Counted from the stretch's first letter, positions 45,675 to 59,070 are shown. The stretch is 64,000 nt of DNA from Aquatica leii (GCA_035610365.1 CM069432.1:128784255-128848254); one strand, 5' to 3'. Translations and numbers: made by a program. Notes: a model not told the origin generated them from the sequence alone.

Positions 45675-45900
45675 TGTCGCGGTAGACAAATGCGTTTTTT
45701 CTGATATTGTGTCTTGTACTTAAATTAAGTTTTAGTCACTTTTTTTGGTGATTGAGCCAACAATTGTTCTTAGCGCACACACACTTTATTTAGCGTATTT
45801 AGCGTCTATACACGACCGCACACTTTTCACTTCTATACTCGCGTACGTATTCGTTCGTCCTTATCACTAATATATTAACAACTTGTGAGCGGAACGAACA
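45675..45900 (-). repeat. BEL/Pao 3' LTR
   Basis: On the minus strand it starts TGTTCG and ends CCGCGACA, the usual TG...CA form. It is 226 bp and carries a short duplicated patch (tttagcgtatttagcg) that the other LTR lacks. Confidence 0.95.
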
Positions 45901-46009
45901 TTTCCACCCACCAAAAACTAAGTTTTTTTTCCTAAACTAATTAAACCAACTAAAATGTAACTATAATAGCAAATGAACTAAAATTTTAATTGTAAGCAAA
46001 ATGTGCTTA

Positions 46010-47200
46010 TTGTAGTGGTAAAGGGCATACTTTTATGACGGGTCTCTTAAGTATGCCATTAGTAGTTTTTAGAGAGACTACTCGTATAATTCCGTCGGTG
46101 CCCGGGTGAACATTAACAACACGAGCCAGTTTCCAATGCAGAGATGGCTTTTGTTCATCTCTAATAACAACAAGCGTATCAAGTTTAATATTGGAAGCGG
46201 ATTCGTTCCATTTGATCTTCGTTAAAGAGTATGGAGGTACTCGTTGCGCCAGCGATCCCAGAAATGCCCTAACATTTGTTGTATTAGTTGCCAACGATTG
46301 AGCCTATTTAACGCCAGTTTAGACAAATCAGGTTCAGGAACGTTTGAACATGGCGGCTCTAGTGTTAAAAAATGAGTGGGCGTTAGAGCTTGCAAGTCAT
46401 TCGGGTCATGACTTAATGGAGTAATTGGCCGAGAATTCAAAACTGCTTCTATCTGTGCAAGCAGAGTATAAAGCTCTTCGAACGACAACGTTTGTTGACC
46501 AACTACCCTATATAAGTGGGTTTTTACCGATTTTACTCCTGCTTCGCTAAGACCATTGAAGTGTGGCGTAGCTGGACGATTAAATCTCCATTCGATATCA
46601 AGTTTCTGGGTAGCGTATTCCGCAAGTTCCAAAAGCTGTCGTTTAGCGCCAATAAAGTTTGTTCCTTGGTCACTAAAAATTATGTTGCATCTGCCTCTAC
46701 GCGAAACGAATCGTCTAAAGGCTGCTATAAATGCTTCAGATGATAGATTAGAGACCAGTTCAAGATGAATTGCCTTGATTGCACAGCATACAAACACACA
46801 GACGTAAGCCTTTGTGGTTTTTCCACCTCTCGTCTTATTCAGAGTAATAGTAAACGGCCCTGCATAATCAATGCTTACGACTGAGAATGGCTTAAGTTCA
46901 GACACGCGAAGTTGAGGTAAATCTGCCATCCTTGGAGCAGTCGATTTTGGATGCGTTTTAAAGCATCGAATACATTTTGAGAGACATCTAGTAATTGCCG
47001 CTGCTGCTGTAAAAGTAAGCAGTGTAGCGTTTTGTAACCTGGATGTAGATTGGTTATGTGCGTATACTCGATAATGATTTTTGTCAATCTATGATTACTT
47101 GGTAGTAACAGCGGATGTTTTGACTCGAGCGATAACTGCGAGTGCCTGAGTCGTCCACCCACCCTGAGACATCCCTCTTCATCGATAAACGTTGCTAGTT
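46010..47200 (-). pseudogene. BEL/Pao integrase region and C-terminal domain (fossil)
   Basis: An HxxxH-containing zinc-finger part (around ITNLHPGYKTLHCLL) precedes the catalytic core. The core retains VSIDYAGPF, FSDQGTNF and NGLSEAGVKS, the three acidic positions of retroviral-type integrases. The C-terminal part (VVIRDEQKPSLHWKLARVV and HPGTDGIIRVV) is the domain typical of BEL/Pao polyproteins. The region is part of the broken element. Plus-strand frames over it are shadows. Confidence 0.9.
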
Positions 47201-47349
47201 TTTGAAAGAATTTCGGTAAGAGTTTTGAATTTGCTAAACATGTAAATACATGTGTAAACGATGTATGCTGTACGTGTTTTATGATTTTAGTTAAAGATGT
47301 CTGCACCTCTATATGCGTCAAATTTCCAGATGTTCTAGGTTCAGAATAT

Positions 47350-49650
47350 TTACAATTTTTTAAAAATCTTAAGATAAATGCAAATACACGTAGTATCCTT
47401 TTAAATGAAGAATAACGTAGCAAAAGTTCGTCGATGACGTGGCGCTCGTACGACATAGTTAAAGCGGTAGTTCTGGCTTCTTCTACGACAGTAAATTCCA
47501 ACGTTGAGGGTTGTTTAGGCCATAAGTAGTATGCGTCAGACAGCCAGTCAGGACCATTCCACCAGAGTGCGTGAGTAACAAGTTGCTTAGGAGTTAATCC
47601 ACGAGATCCGCAATCTGCGGGATTTTCAGTAGATGGAATGTAGTGCCATTGAGTATTAGGAAGTTTATCTTGAATATACGACACTCTGTTGGCAATGAAA
47701 GTTTTCCAGTGATGAGGCGAAGAGCATATCCAGGACAAAGCCGTCTGACTGTCAGACCAAGCATGTATTTCATGAATAGTTATAAACGGTGCCAAAGTCT
47801 GTTTTATTGATGACACAACATCTGCCAGAAGTACAGCGGCACATAATTCAAGCCTAGGAAGTGAGATTGTTTTCAGCGGAGCAATTCGTGACTTGCTACA
47901 AATCATAGAAACAGATACCTTTTGGCGAATAGTGACTATTCTGAAATACGCTACGGCGCAGTAACCGACTTGAGATGCATCGGCAAAAGCGTGTAATTCA
48001 GTTCTAGCCACGTCGTTACTAATAAAACGGCGAGGTATAACAATTTCTAAAAGTTGAAGAAGTTCGTGTTTGAATTGACTCCAATTTTGTTCGATATGGT
48101 CTGGTGGAAAATCGTCCCAGTCTAAATTAAAAGACCACAGTTGCTGCATAATTTGTTTTACGTATAAAGTGCAAGGAGATAGAAAACCGAAAGGATCATA
48201 GATTCTAGCAATTTCCGAAAGAATACTGCGTTTCGTACACACCAAATCACGAGGATGACAAGTGTAGCAGAATTCGTCGGTTTTCGGATTCCATTTGAGA
48301 CCAAGTACTTTGATAAAAGATGGCTCTTCTTTATCAAAATCTATAATATGTGGCAGTTCGTCGTTGTAAGCTGCGTTTAATAACTCTTGATTGTTGCTGC
48401 CCATTTGCGTAGGTCAAATTTTCCACAGGACATCAAATTAATAAGTTCTTGTTGCAGAGCTTTGTTCGTACTAATGTCGTTTCCTCCGTATATAATGTCG
48501 TCAACATAAATGTGGTGATTCACAACGTACGCTGCGTTAGGATACTTCTCTCCGTAGCGTGCAACAAGTTCTTGTACAGTGCGGTTAGCCAAATATGGCG
48601 AGCTTGACACACCATACGTAACGGTATTTAAGCGATATTCTTGTATTGGAGCATCTTGCGAAAAACGCCAAATAATTCTTTGGTAATCTCGTTGGTGAGT
48701 TTCTAAGGAAATTTGGCGAAACATCTGTTTAATGTCACAAACGAAAACATATTTGAGATAACGAAACGCTAGAAGGATTGAAAATATATCCTGGTGTAGT
48801 TTTGCACCAGTATGCAAGGTGTCGTTAAGCGAAAGTCTAGTAGACGTCTTTGCTGACGCATCAAAAACCACTCTAATTTTGTCGTAATAGTATCAAGTTT
48901 TTGCACGCAGTGATGCGGAATGTAATACGCAGTAGTAGATTTAGCTTCTGCTTGCGGAATAATGGTCATGTGGCCGGTGTTTAAATAATCCAGCATAAAC
49001 TCTGAATACAATTTATGTAACGATAAATTGCGTAAAAGTCTAGACTCTAATAGAAGAAATCTGCGAATAGCTTGGTTGTATGAGTTACCCAGTTGTGGTT
49101 CTCCGTTCTTAAATGGAAGAGAAACAACAAATCTTCCATCTTCTTCTTGCCTAACAGTATTTTTGAAAATTTGTTCACATTGGTCGTCTTCAGGTGATAT
49201 AGGTGGGTTTTCAAAATAACGTGATCAATTTCCCAGACTTTTTGTAAACACCGATCAAGAGACGGTTCTATAGATATATGACAATTCAACAATGGTGTGT
49301 CTAAGAGAGGTGCACGAGAAACCGTTGATTTTCCTTGTAGAACCCAACCAAAAACGCTCTCCATAGCAACAGGTTGTTCTTCTGTTCCTGTTATGCGATT
49401 GGACTTAAGAATGTAGGGTGTAAGTTCGGCACCTATCAGCATGTCAACAACGGAAGGTATGTGACAATTGTCGTCAGCTAATTTCAAATTCTTAACATGA
49501 TGCCAATCGTCGATGTTAAGTTTCATTTGAGGTTGTTGGGGACATATTTGTGTTACAATGAAAGCCTCAAAGTCGAATACTGGATTTAATTGATTGCGTG
49601 GGCGCATGTGACATTGTGTTATACCATTGATGCATTGCGAAGTCATATTA
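47350..49650 (-). pseudogene. BEL/Pao reverse transcriptase and RNase H region (fossil)
   Basis: The region retains VFDASAK, DIKQMFRQI and the catalytic HIYVDDIIYGG box of BEL/Pao RT. It continues through the connection and RNase H-like part with LHAFADASQVGYCAVAYF, HAWSDSQTALSW and ENPADCGSRG. The upstream part includes the protease-to-RT stretch with MLIGAELTPYIL. Motifs are well preserved, but the region is interrupted. Confidence 0.9.
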
Positions 49651-49689
49651 TTTAAGCCTTGTATAGAAATAGACCTGTGTCGACGAGAA

Positions 49690-50130
49690 AGACCTCACTT
49701 TCGAAGACAAGTTTCCGTGATAAAATTGGCCATGCTTCCAGAATCGATTAGAATACGGACAGATTGATAGTTGCCACGTATATCTTTGATATCAACGACA
49801 GCGGTTGATAACAAAACGGTAGAGGGTTTGCGGACGATAGAATTCGTCATAACACTAAGCGTTGTAGAATCTACATTCGTTACAGGCGCAACAGAAGTCG
49901 ACTGTTGTACTTGCTGCGATGGTTCACTGCTGTGAAGAAGTGTATGGTGCGATTGATGGCATATACGACATCTTGAATGGGATTTACAATATTGCGTTGC
50001 ATGTAAAGAACTAAGGCAGTTTTTACATAAATTATTGCGGTTACTTAACTGGATCCTTTCATTTACAGGAAACGTCAAAATTGTGGACAATGGTAAAGAA
50101 AGTGCGTTGCGGAACATGCTGTGCATTTGT
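49690..50130 (-). pseudogene. BEL/Pao zinc knuckle and aspartic protease region (fossil)
   Basis: CCHC-type knuckles (CKNCLSSLHATQYCKSHSRC and CRICHQSHHTLLH) are followed by an aspartic-protease active-site motif in LIDSGSMANFI. This is the usual gag-protease order of the family. Confidence 0.88.
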
Positions 50131-50299
50131 GTGAACTATTTTGTTTTGGGGTACTAGTTGTACCAACAAATGAAGAAAAATTAGAGCGTTTATTAATTTT
50201 TGAACTGTGTGTGGGCGTATAGGTAACAGGTTGTTTCGTTGCTTTAAAACTTGGTGACAAAAGTTGAGCAGAAATTAAGGCCTTAGCTTGAGTTTCTAA

Positions 50300-51142
50300 C
50301 TACTTGATTAATTGACGATAGGAAAGTAGCTCGATATCTTTATGTTCTACTTCAAAGTCTGTACGCGTTTTGTCATCCAATTTTTTCAAAAGCATGTTAA
50401 AAAGTAAAAAATCCCAAGCGTCAACTGAAAGTTGTAGGCCTCTTAAAGTTTCTAGATTCTCGTTAAATGTATCTACCAGCGTGCGTAATCCTGTGGGTGA
50501 GGATTTCGGTAGTGAAGGCGCATTTACTAATTGTTCATAATAGAACGTTGCTAAATGACGTTTGTTTTGATAGCGTTTTATTAGCGTATCATAAGCAATG
50601 TTATAATTACTGTCTTGAAACGGTATACGTCTAATTAAAGTTAAAGGTTCTCCACGTAAACAGAGTGATAGGTGTTGAAACTTTTCACAATTAGATAAAT
50701 GAGAATTGTTATGCACAAGTGCATTAAATAAATCAATAAAGGTAGGCCATTCTTTAAGTTCGCCACTAAAATTAGGCAAAGTGATTTTCGGAAGTCTTGA
50801 ACTACTGTTTACGTGCGATGTGTTTAATGGTGCAATTGAAGAACTACTTTCTTGCGCTGGTCTGTATTTGCTTTGATATGCTTTTATTAAGTAATACGTT
50901 TTATCAGCTGCTTCCCGTACAGCATCGTGTTTTTCGAAGTCCGTATCTTCAATTAACCCAATGATAGAATTATGTATTGATTGAAATTCTTCATAAACTT
51001 GATCAATTTGTGACATTCTTGCAATAAATACCGATGTTTGTGTTGAATCAGTCTCCGCATCTTGACCACAGGATAAGGTATCCTTGAGACGCGTTAATGC
51101 GGTATTTCGCAGCATAACAAGTTTATTTAACTTTGCAGACAT
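50300..51142 (-). pseudogene. BEL/Pao gag region (fossil)
   Basis: It begins MSAKLNKLVMLRNTALTRLK and includes a typical LPKITLPNFSGELKEWPTF block and FNMLLKKLDDKTRTDFE, as in Pao-type Gag proteins. It lies directly downstream of the 5' LTR leader. Confidence 0.9.
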
Positions 51143-51342
51143 ATTGTATTTATACGTTAATACAATTGTTAAATGAAATGCGGAAATAAATTAATACGTC
51201 TATTTCAATAATGAATGCAAGTGATAAATAGTATTTACGAAGACAGCGTTGCGCGTTGGATAAGCGTGCAAGCCGTGTAAATGCGATTAATGCGAGATAG
51301 TTGGCGCGTAAAAACTATTAGTCAAATACAAGATTACACAAA

Positions 51343-51360
51343 TCCGGCTCGAAGGAGCAA
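51343..51360 (-). other. BEL/Pao primer-binding site candidate
   Basis: Immediately after the 5' LTR the minus strand reads TGCTCCTTCGAGCCGGAT, closely resembling the TGGTCCTTCGAGCCGGA primer-binding sites of other insect BEL elements. The complementary tRNA is not named here. Confidence 0.7.
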
Positions 51361-51362
51361 AA

Positions 51363-51581
51363 TGTCGCGGTGGACAAATGCGTTTTTTTTTTGATATTGT
51401 GTCTTGTACTTAAATTAAGTTTTACTCACTTTTTTTGGTGATTGAGCCAACAATTGTTCTTAGCGCACACACACTTTATTTAGCGTCTATACACGACCGC
51501 ACACTTTTCACTTCTATCCTCGCGTACGTATTCGTTCGTCCTTATCACTAATATATTAACAACTTGTGAGCGGAAGGAACA
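51363..51581 (-). repeat. BEL/Pao 5' LTR
   Basis: 219 bp, TG...CA on the minus strand. About 98 percent identical to the 3' LTR outside the 9-bp length difference. Confidence 0.95.
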
Positions 51582-51586
51582 ATCGT

Positions 51587-54500
51587 ATTAGTTTACCTAA
51601 TCAAAAATTACTTTTTGACGAAAACCATAAGTCTTTGTATGGCAAATATTCAAAAACTTATGGCAAAAAAATAAACACACTAAATTATATTTTTTAGATT
51701 TTACAGTAGCACAAGTTAGAACATAGTTTAGTTTAGATAATATTAAAGAATTGAGATAAAAGTTTTAAGATTTGAGATATATTATTTTGTAGCTAAAGTT
51801 CTAATTCTCGTATTTTTCAAAAAAATACGAGAACGTATGTTAAGTATTAATAACACTGTGACTGCTACCTTCATTGAGTGCACCGCAATACAATTTACTA
51901 ATATTGCAATGGCTATGTTTTACCAAGATTTCAACAAATTTAGATCATACTCTGACAAATGGTAGATAAAAAGTAACGTTTACCACAAAAACTAGCATTT
52001 TGTATCGAGAAAAACGATGTTATACTATTTAGTATTATATTTTAATTAACGGGCGACGAGGAATAAACACATTCAAAGTAATTGCAAATAATTAAATCTA
52101 AATTATTTCTTAAGAAAAAAATTGTTTTCAAATAGACAGTTTTTTATAGGTGTGACCGTCAAAAACTAAAACAAACGATTGTGTTTTACATAAAATATTT
52201 ACTACATACATCAGATATTTAAAAATTTGTCTATCCCACCGCATTTTGTATCTTTTCTCGTTCTTGTGCGCTAGTAAAGTTTTGTTAAAACATTAGATTG
52301 CAAATATTATGCTTTTTGATCTTTGAAAAAATTTACAGAAGTAACATGCCATTGAAAATAAAGTTTACGGTGCTATTTTTACTAGTTTCTTAAAAAAGAT
52401 CAGTAATTTATAAAATTTTAGCAATGGGTACATTATACAAATTTTACGGTGTTGTTTAAAATATGTCTCTTAAAATTGCACATTAATTAAAAATATATGG
52501 TTTTTTACCATTTAAAAAAAAACACTGTACCAGGGTTTACACTAGTTCTATCTGGTGGTAATTTTTGCAATTGTACTGATATAGCTACTTACACTATCTT
52601 CGTTGGTAGATTCTAATTGTGTTTTATCGATACAATTTCTAAATTGCGCGGTTATTAAATCCAATTACGAACATGCTAAGATTTCTATAGCACCAAATTG
52701 TAAAATCTTTAGTTTAACATAGCTGAACCATAGTATTGTAGAAGCGGAAATAAAAAGGAAATCTAACAAAATCTAACATTACTCCTAACACTATTAACAA
52801 ATGAACCCAAATAGTACCCTACTAATAAATCGTTTAACATTGACAAATTAGAATGTTCAAATGACAAAGACACGCTTCGTTATGTCCACAACACCCTAGG
52901 TAGCTAAGTGGAGAAATAAGTATTAGAAACACAATTGAGATATATAATAAAATAGTTAAACGAATTTACATTTAACAACACAAAAATAAAAACGATTAGA
53001 AATATATATATATAATAAATAACATAAAATAACAAAATTCAGGAAATGGGCCGACAGCGTCCTCTATTGGCTTGTGTACGACTCGATCTCAACGTTGTTT
53101 CAGCTAAAACACAAATTAATAATATGGTTTTTATACGCGTGTTTTCTGGTAATTCATTAACGCAAATCCCTTTCTAAACAATATTGTCGAATTGTTTGAA
53201 CGTTGACCTCAGGTGCTGTTTTAAATACAATTTAAATACTGCCTGTACGTAAAAATATAGGGTTTCTAGACTTTACAGGTCAATGATAATGATGATGGCC
53301 GTATTCTATAATAATAATAATAACATTTCCGTCATCTACGACGAGCACTAAGGTACTCTCCGAACGGACAACTTGAGCTGTTCGACAATTACTAACAAGG
53401 ATAAATCGCACAATTAATAAACTACAGACTAACCCCAAAACAAATGAGTCACACTAGATTAGTAGTTGCACTACTTCTAAATAAATTACAACTTGTTTAT
53501 AGCAGTAAATAGTTAATTTCGGTACTGCTATCACTGTTAATGTACCTTTTAGGAATGTTTGTGTATTGCGATATATTTAATCTAAATTTTTTATTTTGCG
53601 TTAATATCTCGTTTCCAATTTACGTTATAATTTTTAAAATGTAGATTAACAGTGACCGACCTGTAAATTTCAATGCAAACGTAGAGAAGTAAATGTGACA
53701 TTCGTAGCTGTTTTATTAAAAAGTTATAAGGAGTTTGAAGAAAAATTAATAACAAGAAAACGAAAACTCAAAACTTTAAAATTTTAATTGACTATGCAGA
53801 AAAGTTGTTTCTAACATATACTAAAAGATGAAGGAAAAGCTTACACGAGAGTAGAATTATACGTCCTCAAAGTGGGCTACTGCATTTGGGAGCGCAAAAT
53901 ACACGTTTTTTTTTGTTTGCGACCTAAAACTTGGCTTTAAAATAAGTCAAAAAAATTTGTTTGGACCCATTATATGCATACTGGAATATACTACACGTTG
54001 GTGTCATTATTAAAATCTTGTAACGGGTTATCAAAATATATGTGTTCAAACTCGAGTCTGCATAATTAAAAACTAAACAGCATTTTAATTGGTGTAGGAA
54101 GAATTTTTTTTCCAGCTAAATTTATAATAAAACAAAGTTCAACGCTTTAACGCTTTTACGTTTCGCCGACTTTAATTGACTTTTTCAATTTTTTTAATAT
54201 AAATAAATAGCACAAAAATTTTTGTCAAAAATAATAAAACAAAACAATTACATTTGGACTAACTACGTTTAATAAGTTAACACGAAATACTTGAGTATTT
54301 ATACCAATTAAAATACATAATCACAGCTAAAACTAATCTTTTTATTTAAACTAAACAGTATGTTAATTGCTCGCTCTATGACATAACTATAAAAATGTAT
54401 AAATTTTAATAATATTTTAATTTACTATTCAATAACATCAATAATAAACTTATTGACGCAAATTCGATACATGTAAATTTTAGTAACTTTAATTAAAATT

Positions 54501-55585
54501 TTGCATAAGCTTGTTTTAATTATGTATGTTGGGTAGTTAAAGTTACTTTTAAGCAATTAATGTTAAACACGCACCGTTACCAAAACTTACTAAATTAAAA
54601 TTGTCATATACACGTTTCGCAAAATATATTTTACGGAAATATTATCAAACTCTTTTATTTATGTATAAAATTAAATTATTTTAGTAAAAAAAAATTGTGT
54701 ACTGTAGTGGAATGACAAACTATAACATTGTAACAGCAACTAATTAAACTAAAAATAATTACAAAAAACAAGCATTCTTAAAATTTAGTAAATAAACTTT
54801 ATAATTATATTAAAAAAAACAATAATTTATATTTTTATGTATAATACACCAACGTTAATTTAAAAAAATGATAATTATGACTTAGCTGTATTGAACTGAA
54901 TTCAAGTAAGAGAGGCAAAAACTCACAACTTGGTTTAGTTTTTAAATAGCGACGCTATTGTGTGGACTTCACCATAGCACAAACAAAAAGAAATACATTA
55001 GATTTAAAATGGGAGTGAGTGCATATTAAAAGATATTATGACTAACTATTTAGTTAGACACTTACATAAAAATCGGGTTCAAGATGAGCTGTCCGATTGA
55101 ACTGGTCACAATTGTAAAATTAAATATAAATAAACATAGTTACAGTTACTGTAGAAGTACATATAGTAAATTACAAAAAGCAAACGTCTAGTTTAGTAAC
55201 AAAAATTATTTCAAATATTAATCGTTTATTAATGGACTGTTCCACATCGAAGATTGTAAGGTTTGACAAATCAAAATTGTGGCTTGTGTTAATGTGGTGC
55301 TTATGCTACATCTGTAATACGTATGTAAATATAATCTTATGTTTATTGTACAACGTTAACTTTAATAAAATTCTAGCTAAGCGGTTGTAAATGTTTAGGT
55401 ATTAATTTTATTTAAGCCGCGTTAAGTTATACTAAATAGGAATGCTATATCTAATTGCACTTAACGTACTGTTTTAACGCAATTTTAACAAATTGTGCAA
55501 ACGGTAACAAAAACTCATATATAAATTTGGAAAACTTTGAAGGTGCAGTAAACGTAAAAGAACATTCCAAAGAAATTAATTCGGC
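51587..55585. other. Non-coding stretch, possibly 3' untranslated sequence of a minus-strand gene
   Basis: AT-rich but with some more complex patches (53040-53180, 53270-53480). If the candidate terminal exon at 55586-55690 is real, this would be its downstream side, so a long 3' UTR is possible. Otherwise only the repeat at 53534-53655 is recognisable. Confidence 0.3.
53534..53655. repeat. Foldback repeat shared with 42438-42555
   Basis: Starts aatgtaccttttaggaatg and contains tttgtgtattgcgatatatt. An inverted arm near 53630-53645 (tttttaaaatgtag) completes the diverged foldback. Confidence 0.6.
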
Positions 55586-55690
55586 TCACCGTTTGGCTAG
55601 CCTTCTTCGCAGATGGTTGTGAGTCGATATGTCAGTAACTAGAATTCTTCGGGTGAACTGTGCTCTTTCGCCATTTTTTTTGTGGTAATT
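55586..55690 (-). CDS. Candidate terminal exon of a host gene, unrecognised
   Basis: On the minus strand a pyrimidine-rich acceptor (tggttttcttttag, ending at 55691) precedes a 105-nt frame. It reads NYHKKNGERAQFTRRILV ... LRRRLAKR and ends at a TGA (55588-55586). The local sequence is less AT-rich than its surroundings. A second frame from the same acceptor gives a shorter end (MAKEHSSPEEF, then TAG), so the phase cannot be fixed without the upstream exon. No upstream exon was identified in the window. The family is unknown. Confidence 0.25.
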   Translation of the reverse strand, partial: NYHKKNGERAQFTRRILVTDISTHNHLRRRLAKR

Positions 55691-57446
55691 CTAAAAGAAA
55701 ACCAATGTCTGGGTTAGAAAAAAAGAATTGTCCCAAACTCAAACTCCTCAACTGTACGTAAAGCAATAAAAACAAACGAGTTATCATAGACCAAAACTGC
55801 ACTATTGATCTTAAAAAAAGCAGAAGAAGAGAGAGGAGAAAGATTTAAAGTAAAGTTTCGATTACAAAGTAGTTGTCGGTACACTCCTAATATGAACTAT
55901 ACACAAAATCAATATGAGCTTGTAGTTACGCCACTGCTATAAATTAATATCGTTATACAGTAAACAAAACAATAATAGATAGATTTTGTAGACCTGGAAG
56001 CATTTGTCCCTAGTTTGATACATTGTTTCAAGTAAGTAAAGACAGTGATACTAAAGCTAAACGCGTTCGCAATCTCTTATTGTTAAAAATCAAAATCTAC
56101 CCGTAGTACTTGACATCAAACGTAAAGCTGAGATATTGTAACGGGTTCGATTTATTTTGCAAGTATTTAAGACGTCGCTCCGCTTCCAATTTTATTACAA
56201 AAAAATTTTTACAGTACAATTAACGTAATCATATTTAGTTCGCAAAATTGACATACGAATAACGATTTCATTAGCGATCTTTATAGTTTATTATATTTAC
56301 AATTAGCCAGATGCATAATAGAGTGTTTTTTACATTGTAATAATTCTTTTAACAATTTGAAAAAAATAAAATTAGTACACACACACAAAAGCGACTATTC
56401 ATCGCAAAACCTTATATCGTTTAAGACGAACTTTGGTACGTGATTGATTATAGCACGTCTTTTTTGGAGGTATATCTACGCGTTTCCCCGATCTATTCAT
56501 CATCAATTTAACAGAAAGTACATTAATACCTTACAACCTGATATGACACCGTGTAGCACCCTTTTGCATTAGCATCTTCTTCTTCTTAAAGATTTTTACC
56601 GGTTTTTGTTTCAAGCACTTATTTTGAGAACTATTATTTAACACAATTGTAAAAACATTGTACTTAGATGACCATATTGGAGGCATAAGCGAGAGCAAAA
56701 AATAGTTTGCGAAGCGCAACTACGTGTAAAACACGCAAGTATTAACCTACAATAAGATTTTTAAACCGATGATTCAAAAATATATTTCCGTCGTCTTTAA
56801 CCCTCAAATACAAAGCATGAAGAAATAATTCACTAGAAGAAAAGTATCCATATGCCAAATGTCGATGGATGACAAAGAGTTTATTCTTTAACAATCCTTT
56901 TGCGTTTTAACGCTAGTTATACGCAACGTACTTGATATACCAGATTAAAATGATTGTAACCAGTGAGAAATTGAACTAAAACTGCGCCACGTTGACCAAG
57001 TTGTTAGAAATTGCAAAAAAATATTTTGTTGTTACATAATTTTCGTAACCGTGCCTAAAGCATTTGCATCTAAAATTATAGAATTAAAGCTCAAACGCTA
57101 CAACTAATTTTACCTATCGCATAACTTACGCAGCCATAGCACCCGTCCATCTGACAAAAATCCGTTTTCTATAAAAATTGAGTTTGATACGGAAAATTCA
57201 ATTCAAGTTATAGAACGTTCTACCATTAATATGACTGACAAATAATTTCAAACGCTCATTGCAAATATTCTTGTGCCTATCCAAAGTGCTATTGATTTAA
57301 GGATTCAACAAAATTCTAGAAAATTTTCGGTAACAAAACTGAAGATTGTGATGCATTTATAGATGACACTGAATTTTGTTTCAGTATTCGCTATTTTCTA
57401 AGTTTGCATTTTTTTTAAGTTAGTTTTATTTTATTAATCATAACAG
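55691..57446. other. Non-coding stretch
   Basis: AT-rich with moderately complex patches. It could be intronic if the exon at 55586-55690 is real. The 62-codon minus-strand frame at 56531-56719 is unrecognised. Confidence 0.35.
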
Positions 57447-58150
57447 CCCACAAAACCAAATAGGTTCCATAATAATGCTTTTAGAAGCATAGAGGCAGTA
57501 TTGATATTACTGAAAGCCTTCCTGTAGCAGTAGAATGGTTTATGTTTAGAGATAGGTTTTGACACTCCAGTAGAATGCTGTACAGTTAGCGCTTATAGAG
57601 TTCTATTAGACGTTGTACAAAAGCAGGCCAAAGGTAGAAGTTTTCACGTTCCATTAGAATGCTTTAAAATAGTGCCAATGTAGTACTTTCCTAAATTGTA
57701 GAATAGCATGACAAAGTTAACGACTAAAAGGTAATTGATTTGCATGCTTTTACAGGGTTTTAATAGCATACCATAAGAAACACAAAAAGCATGAAATGAT
57801 TAGTTTTAAGTCATTTTTTATTAAGAAATTTGTACAGTATCTTTGTCTAAACTATAATAATTTTTAATCAATGGTTTGCGAATTTGTAGTTTGCTGCATC
57901 ATCCTAATTATTTCATTTTTTAATCTCGCTTTGCCATGACGTAGCCATTGGAACACCTTCTCATTAATAACATCTATACGAACTCCTTTGAATCAACTTT
58001 GGTTTAACTCTATAACAAAATTATGCGATTAATTATTTTTTATTATCTATTATCAGTCGCATGCATTTTCACTAGATTCATAACAAAAATGTGTTTCTTT
58101 TTATGAATAAAATAAATTTTTTATTACAATGCTTTTTAAGTTTAAGTCCG

Positions 58151-58167
58151 CAGGTTGGCCACCCCTG
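58151..58167 (-). repeat. hAT-like terminal motif nested in the TIR element
   Basis: caggttggccacccctg is the reverse complement of CAGGGGTGGCCAACCTG, a classic hAT end. It implies an insertion lying to its left inside 57447-59175. The other end is not recognised. Confidence 0.5.
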
Positions 58168-58739
58168 TTCTAAAAAATAACTGGATGCCAAGTAAAAAAT
58201 AAACAATAACAATAAAGCGCTAAAACGTGGATAAGCTGATCGTACAAAAATAGATATGTTGTCAATTGTTTCTTTTTGTACTTACTTTTACTTAAATCAG
58301 CAGAACTTCTAATAGCTTTTTCTTCTTTAATTCAGCACAAAAAAAGAACACATTTACAAATATAGACTAAGCCCGAAGTCGTCTTCCTTTCGTAAACGTA
58401 GTACTTACTTAGAAGCAAAGATAAGCGTTTCTGGTGAATCAAACTCGGTAGACGGTACATATCTCGTCACAATTCTCAGAAATCAACAATCTTATTTACA
58501 TTTACAGTATCAAACGCGAATGCATAGGTTTTTTATTGCGTACATATCTTTATCAACAAAATTTAGATGTGGGCGTTTAATCTCTACAGGAAGTTATTTT
58601 TGTTTAGGTATTACAATTTAGCAACTTGTACAAACGGTTTTTTCTGATATTAAAAATTATATTTCTTTATCTCAAATAAAGAACGATTAAACCGATTTTA
58701 GAGGTACTAAAACACTAAAAGAATGTTATCATGTTAATC

Positions 58740-59070
58740 GTAATACTTGAATTTTAATAGATTGTCAAGGCTGCTATAAACACTTTATTTTTTATATCAA
58801 TATAGAAGGCCTATAGGAGTGATTTTAAAGGAATCTTTTAGGGTACTTTATTCTCCTTCTATATGCATTGTTATAGAATCAATATGGGAACGCCATTAGA
58901 ATGCTACATTTCTAATACTTTAGTAATTTCAATCAACTGCCATTTTAAGGATGCTATAAGCACTTCTTTCTTAAATTAAATATAGTATTCCTATAAAAGT
59001 GTTTTTAAAAGAATCTTTTAGAGTACTTTATTCTTCTTATATAGGCATTCTTATAGAATACGTTTTAAAT
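58740..59070 (+). repeat. Tandem duplication, period about 172 bp
   Basis: Two successive units share aatactt, ggctgctataa/ggatgctataag, tatagg/ctataaaagtg, gaatcttttag(g/a)gtac and tttattct(c/t)ctt words in the same order. Confidence 0.7.

Larger units (their letters stand above)
45670..51586 (-). mobile_element. BEL/Pao LTR retrotransposon, structurally complete, decayed
   Basis: The element lies at 45675-51581, about 5.9 kb, minus orientation, flanked by the 5-bp duplication atcgt (45670-45674 and 51582-51586). It has two LTRs of roughly 220 bp, a primer-binding-site candidate next to the 5' LTR, a purine-rich tract before the 3' LTR, and gag, protease, RT, RNase H and integrase regions in the order of the BEL/Pao family. 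The reading frame is interrupted in roughly half a dozen places, so it is a fossil. The LTRs differ by only a few substitutions plus one 9-bp length difference, about 2 percent, which suggests insertion within the last few million years if usual insect rates apply. Confidence 0.95.

Noticed and set aside
46516-46768. Overlapping plus-strand frames of 70-75 codons
   Set aside because: Antisense to the integrase core of the BEL element.
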